Assembly: GCA_002709385.1 (NCBI GenBank)
Contig: PAQS01000035.1
Span: forward strand, 62,001 to 126,000
DNA length: 64,000 bases
Reading direction: 5' to 3'
DNA from: Waddliaceae bacterium
GTDB taxonomy: Bacteria; Chlamydiota; Chlamydiia; Chlamydiales; GCA-2709385
Shown: positions 60,353 to 64,000 of the stretch, piece after piece
Layout: the number at the start of each line of letters is the position of its first letter
How positions within the stretch are numbered: the first letter of the stretch is position 1
Program-made: the position numbers and the translations under genes
The notes under the pieces: generated by a model
Databases searched by the model: none
What the model was told of the DNA's origin: nothing
Seen by the model: the letters and a program-made list of their open reading frames with translations, nothing else

Positions 60353-61690
60353 TCAGTTTGAGGTGAATTTTGCACATGTACTTAAGACTTTAGACCATGT
60401 TTTGTTACTTGGACAAGGGACTCTCTTTACGCCTAAACGATTTAAAAAAACCAAGTCTCGATGATTGAAGTAAGGAACCTGATTGTTTTTATCTTTAATT
60501 GTAAGATCAGCACCATGCTTTATGAGAACCGTCCATGATTTTTGTTTTCCGTCTTCTAGTGCTCCGCAGTAATGCAAGGGTGTTTTCCCATATTTATCTT
60601 GTAGATTTACTTTAGCTCCCGCATGAACAAGTTTAAGAATTGCTTCATGATTATCGGGGCATTTACAAGCATAATGCAAGGGTGTTCTACCATTTTTATC
60701 TTTGCTGTTCACATTTGCTTTCCCTTCAATAAGTTTATTGAAAAAAGGCACATACATTTGAGTAGAAGATACGAAATGTAAGGGGCTTAGTTCGTTTGAG
60801 GATTTTCTATTTAAATTTGCTCCAGCTTTTTTTAGGACATGAAATATATCTTCTCTTTGAGAAATAATGCTAGAGATGAGAGCGGTCTGTCCCTTTTCGT
60901 TAAGGGTATCGAGTGGCGCTCCGGCTTTTGTGAGAGCTTCAATAATCTTTTTTGCAGAATCAAGATGTAGACGTGTTGAAATCATATCGAGAGGGGTTTG
61001 TCCTTCATGATTTTTTATCTTTAAATCTGCTCCAGATTGGATAAGTTTTATAGGAGCCAATCCTTTACTTCTTGGGTGTAAATTGGCAATAGCTAAATGA
61101 AGAGCTGTGTTTCCTTGTTTGTTTTGTTGGTTTAAATCAATTTCAAACTCAAGAATAGTATCAAGTTTGTCAGTAAATTCTAGAAGGCTAACAATATGAA
61201 GAAGGGTATGGCCACATTCATCTTGAGATTCAAGAGAAGGAGCATTTTCGCATGCTTTTTTAAAAAAATCGCCTTGGATCATAGGTAGTCTGGCTATGGA
61301 GTGTATTGCAAAGGGGGTCTTGCTGTACTCTTCAACAATATATTTTTGTAGACAATGCCAATACAGTATTGGTGGCAGTTGATAATTCAGAAATTCTTCA
61401 TCAAGTTCTGGCATTTTGATCGATACTTGAGAAATAGCTTCAATATTCTTAAGAGCAGATTCTTTTAATTGTTCTATTTTGGGTGTACTGTTTTTAGGAT
61501 CAATTTTGAAGCAGATATTTTTTCGGTAACTTTGTATTTTTGGATGATCGAACGTATACTGATTACATATTTCTTGAATTTTTTCGAGATTTGGAAAGCT
61601 AGAGCAAGATAAAAACTTTTGTGCTTCATTTCTGAAATGTTCACGAATAGGATCATAAGGTGGTTTTGCCAATATTTCTGAAATATTCAT
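60353..61690 (-). CDS. Ankyrin-repeat protein, second gene of the ankyrin operon
   Basis: 445 residues from ATG 61690, with AGGAGA before it; that ATG overlaps the upstream stop as ATGA, showing translational coupling. Shared N-terminal block (LPPILYWHCLQKYIVEEYSK), then ankyrin repeats from about 185: GHTLLHIVSLLEFTDKLD, QGNTALHLAIANL, EGQTPLDMISTRLHLDSAKK, NGRTPLHYACKCPDNHEAIL, YGKTPLHYCGAL. The C-terminus has a Lys-rich tail with scattered Cys. A paralogue of its two neighbours. Confidence 0.92.
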   Translation of the reverse strand: MNISEILAKPPYDPIREHFRNEAQKFLSCSSFPNLEKIQEICNQYTFDHPKIQSYRKNICFKIDPKNSTPKIEQLKESALKNIEAISQVSIKMPELDEEFLNYQLPPILYWHCLQKYIVEEYSKTPFAIHSIARLPMIQGDFFKKACENAPSLESQDECGHTLLHIVSLLEFTDKLDTILEFEIDLNQQNKQGNTALHLAIANLHPRSKGLAPIKLIQSGADLKIKNHEGQTPLDMISTRLHLDSAKKIIEALTKAGAPLDTLNEKGQTALISSIISQREDIFHVLKKAGANLNRKSSNELSPLHFVSSTQMYVPFFNKLIEGKANVNSKDKNGRTPLHYACKCPDNHEAILKLVHAGAKVNLQDKYGKTPLHYCGALEDGKQKSWTVLIKHGADLTIKDKNNQVPYFNHRDLVFLNRLGVKRVPCPSNKTWSKVLSTCAKFTSN

Positions 61691-62985
61691 CTTGTTTCTC
61701 CTGCATGAGTTTTTCTGCTTACAATAAACGACTGTAAGATGCTTAAGCATCCTCCAGTATGAGGAGGTTTTTTGCCTTCTTTATTCTTTTTTTGAGGGTC
61801 AGCACCGTGTTTAAGAAGTAAACGACGTATAGATCGTCCTTCTTTTTTCTTGAAAGAGCACTCATGCAGTGGTGTGTTGCCTTTTTCATCTTCTAAATAT
61901 GCTTTCGCTCCTTTATTGAGGAGCACTTCTACAGTTAGTTTGTTTGTTGGAATTTGACAAGCGTAGTGCAAGGGGGTTTTTCCTTGATTGTCTTTGACGT
62001 TAATTTTTGCCCCATGCCCTGTAAGTCTTATTACCCAAGGCGCTTGCTCTTTTTCAGGCAGAGTCATAGCGTGATGAAGAACTGTTTTCTTTTGTTTATT
62101 AGTCCCATTAATATCTGCACCATTATCAATAAGGTGTCTGCATAAGTAACTATTCATACCCAAAACAGATTGTTGAAGGTAGTAAACACCTAAAGAATGA
62201 CGTTTGCCTGTGTAAGGAGGATCGGCATGAACAAGTATGTTTAATGCTTGAAAAGGGATTTTTTCAAATTTGGATTCTGCGATGAGGTCTAAAGGAGTTT
62301 TGTTATCAAGATTTTTAATTGTTGTGAGGGCACCTGAGTGAATTAAGTTTTTACAGCTTTCGCTGAAACGATCTTTGTCCGTATTACATTTTTTTACGAG
62401 GCAATGGAGAGGGGTTTCTCCTCGGGCATTTTGCGCATTTGGATCTGCTCCTAAAGTGAGTAATGGAACAATAAAACTGTGACGTTTTTTTATGATAGCT
62501 TGGTGCAATACGGTATTACCAGCGGCGTCTCTTTCATGTACAGATGCTCCTTTTAAGCGAGCTTCTCGAATCATTTTGACATTGACAAAAGGGAGTTGCA
62601 AAAGAGTATGCATGCTGATTCCACTGCTTTGATTTTCACAAAGCTGATTCCATAGAGCGTACCAATGAACAAGGGGCGGAAGATCTGAGGGAGAAAAATC
62701 TTGAGAGAAACGAGGTAAAGTGATTCCAAGAGAACTAGTAAGACATAGCTTCTGCCAGCTGTATTCTTGTAGTGTTTTCATTTTATATCGGGTGAATGAA
62801 GGAAAACCTGACTTGATTGTAAAATCAACAATTTTAGGGTCTGTAGTTTTTAAATTTTCTGCAATTTCTTTAATCTCATTCAAGGGAGGAAGTGATGTTT
62901 TTCGTAGAAGATGTTGAATATCTTGACGAATGAATTCTAGTCCAGTCTCCGTAGAGCTGTTGAAGGCTATTTGGCTATTCGACAT
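61687..62985 (-). CDS. Ankyrin-repeat protein, first gene of the ankyrin operon
   Basis: 432 residues from ATG 62985, chosen for AAGGAG 7 bases upstream. N-terminal block as in the other two (LPPLVHWYALWNQLCENQSS, about 110-130), then repeats: AGNTVLHQAIIKKRHSFIVP, RGETPLHCLVKKCNTDKD, KKTVLHHAMTLPEKEQAPW, QGKTPLHYACQIPTNKLTVE, KGNTPLHECSFKKKEGRSIR. Its last codons overlap the next start. Tandem duplication of a whole ankyrin gene is the simplest origin of the operon. The promoter should lie in 62986-63047. Confidence 0.92.
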   Translation of the reverse strand: MSNSQIAFNSSTETGLEFIRQDIQHLLRKTSLPPLNEIKEIAENLKTTDPKIVDFTIKSGFPSFTRYKMKTLQEYSWQKLCLTSSLGITLPRFSQDFSPSDLPPLVHWYALWNQLCENQSSGISMHTLLQLPFVNVKMIREARLKGASVHERDAAGNTVLHQAIIKKRHSFIVPLLTLGADPNAQNARGETPLHCLVKKCNTDKDRFSESCKNLIHSGALTTIKNLDNKTPLDLIAESKFEKIPFQALNILVHADPPYTGKRHSLGVYYLQQSVLGMNSYLCRHLIDNGADINGTNKQKKTVLHHAMTLPEKEQAPWVIRLTGHGAKINVKDNQGKTPLHYACQIPTNKLTVEVLLNKGAKAYLEDEKGNTPLHECSFKKKEGRSIRRLLLKHGADPQKKNKEGKKPPHTGGCLSILQSFIVSRKTHAGETR

Positions 62986-63047
62986 CGTATGCTCCTTATT
63001 ATCAGAGCTACGCATTTACCTTTTTCATCTTTGATCTGTCAAGTGTT

Positions 63048-64000
63048 TCATTTGTATTTGTGGAAATATTGTGTGATTTTTTGAATTTTTTCATGGCGTC
63101 CAAATACAGCTAATACATCTTTTGCACTTAGTTCCATGTCTGGATCAATTTCCCAATGTTGCTGACCTGCACGTTGAATGACCAGAATGGTTACACCATG
63201 CTTTCTTCTAAAAGCAGCTTCTCTTAAAGAGATTCCATCTAAAGGAGATCCTTCTTCAATACGAAGTGTGTCAATCTCCATTTGAGCGAAATCTAAATTG
63301 AGATCAGCAAAACGGATGGGAGCTAAGAGAGGTTCACGAAATTTTTCGTAATGACTAGAGCGTAAGTCATCAGCAACTTTATCGATTTCATTTCTAGGAA
63401 TTAAGCATTTGAGCATGACACGGGTAAAAACTTCTATAGAAGCTTCAAGTTCTTCAGGAATGACTTCATTTGCACCAAGGTTCATAAGGCGCTTAATACT
63501 GGCAACATATCTTGTACGCACGACAATGTGCAAGCTTGCATTGGATCTTCGTGCATTGGTGATGATATGTCCACTTGCTCTTTCGTCATTGACGAGTACT
63601 GCCAGTAAGCGAGCTGTTTTGATTTTTACGTGAGATAAAACACTAGAATGAGAGGCATCTCCAAATAAGATAGGCTCTCCTTTACGTTGTTCTTTCCGCA
63701 CGGTTTCAGGATCTATTTCAAGAATAATATAAGGAATACCTGCCATTTTTAATGAGTAAGCGAGGTTTCGTCCACCTGTGCCAAATCCGACAATGACAAC
63801 ATGACCTGTTAAAGATCGCTCTTCAGCTTCTTGAATAGTTTTTGCTGGTGTGTCTGGTGAAATCCATCCTGTATTTTGTAAATGCCGTACAAATCTTGGT
63901 GCTAAGTGTACCATAAGAGGTGCGAGAGCCATACTGAAGAGCGTGGTAGATAGGAATAACTGGTAATAAAAAGGGGTTCCAATATCATGGCTCATTCCTG
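63048..64000 (-). CDS. Kef/CPA2-type cation:proton antiporter, C-terminal part (5' end outside window)
   Basis: The frame is open to the window edge, so the bulk of the membrane part lies beyond it; the Met codon at 63995 is internal. Seen: the last membrane helix (FLSTTLFSMALAPLMVHLAP), an RCK-N (TrkA-N) domain with GHVVIVGFGTGGRNLAYSL (Rossmann glycines) and D/E at the strand end (ILEIDPET), then ILFGDASHSSVLSHV, and an RCK-C (TrkA-C) domain with EEGSPLDGISLREAAFRRK. This layout is typical of KefB/KefC K+/H+ antiporters of the CPA2 family, gated by NAD(H) or glutathione adducts. Divergent neighbour is the ankyrin operon. Confidence 0.9.
   Translation of the reverse strand, partial: GMSHDIGTPFYYQLFLSTTLFSMALAPLMVHLAPRFVRHLQNTGWISPDTPAKTIQEAEERSLTGHVVIVGFGTGGRNLAYSLKMAGIPYIILEIDPETVRKEQRKGEPILFGDASHSSVLSHVKIKTARLLAVLVNDERASGHIITNARRSNASLHIVVRTRYVASIKRLMNLGANEVIPEELEASIEVFTRVMLKCLIPRNEIDKVADDLRSSHYEKFREPLLAPIRFADLNLDFAQMEIDTLRIEEGSPLDGISLREAAFRRKHGVTILVIQRAGQQHWEIDPDMELSAKDVLAVFGRHEKIQKITQYFHKYK

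Noticed and set aside
1-64000. tRNA or rRNA genes, CRISPR array or transposase.
   Set aside because: No cloverleaf with a T-loop GTTCGAAT-type segment, no rRNA-like stretch, no regularly spaced repeats with unique spacers and no transposase-like protein was seen by eye; a tRNAscan run would settle the first.

Overview
The window comes from an AT-rich bacterium of the phylum Chlamydiota, and probably from an amoeba- or arthropod-associated lineage rather than the classical pathogens in Chlamydiaceae. The strongest evidence is the left end. The order skp/ompH - lpxD - (membrane protein) - recR - fabH - fabD - fabG - acpP corresponds to the C. trachomatis block CT244-CT236, apart from local strand changes and inserted small genes. 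Large ankyrin proteins, Ser/Thr kinases and other effector-like genes, a threonine-degradation pair, and short palindromic repeats are more typical of environmental chlamydiae. I cannot fix the family from sequence alone.

Layout. 1-7.8 kb: envelope biogenesis (Skp, LpxD), RecR and a compact type II fatty-acid synthesis operon closed by a strong terminator. 7.8-14.4 kb: a Na+/solute symporter, small membrane proteins including a Pmp3/YqaE-family gene of only 53 codons, and a membrane/HEAT protein overlapping a separate cyclic-nucleotide-binding-type protein. 14.4-17.7 kb: a 1066-residue protein combining a possible phosphatidylinositol-kinase-like region with a C-terminal phosphodiester-glycosidase (NAGPA-like) domain. 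17.9-23.8 kb: thioredoxin reductase with an outer-membrane protein, glycogen phosphorylase and a DAACS-family symporter. 24-33.4 kb: a 1223-residue orphan, a tandem pair of anchored proteins with a 54-codon gene behind them, and a 1315-residue ankyrin protein. 33.5-39 kb: ferrochelatase, peptide deformylase, two flagellin-like genes flanking a 9-bp repeat array, and a GAF/HD-GYP protein. 39-45.6 kb: an orphan, threonine dehydrogenase, a candidate YopT/C58-like cysteine peptidase and two divergent Ser/Thr kinases. 45.8-54 kb: a three-gene ATGA-coupled membrane operon ending in a 1205-residue beta-rich protein, then the kbl-copper ATPase pair. 54.3-63 kb: two large helical proteins, a + strand ankyrin protein and a three-gene operon of paralogous ankyrin proteins. 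63-64 kb: the C-terminal part of a Kef/CPA2-type cation antiporter.

How it works together. The housekeeping genes cover lipid A, fatty acid, haem, glycogen and threonine metabolism and thiol redox. Between them sit candidate host-interaction genes, often with very AT-rich upstream DNA. Two unrelated ones share an N-terminal FCCFS-type hydrophobic cysteine patch. A family of about 60-bp palindromic elements lies just behind gene ends, and one copy supplies the last codons and stop of an ankyrin gene.

Most unusual points: the flagellin pair with a DnaA-box-like 9-mer array between them; the kinase-like/phosphodiester-glycosidase fusion; the C58-like protein with its Cys far from its His/Asp pair; and the three-gene coupled operon. 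No rRNA, tRNA, CRISPR array, transposase or complete flagellar gene set was seen.
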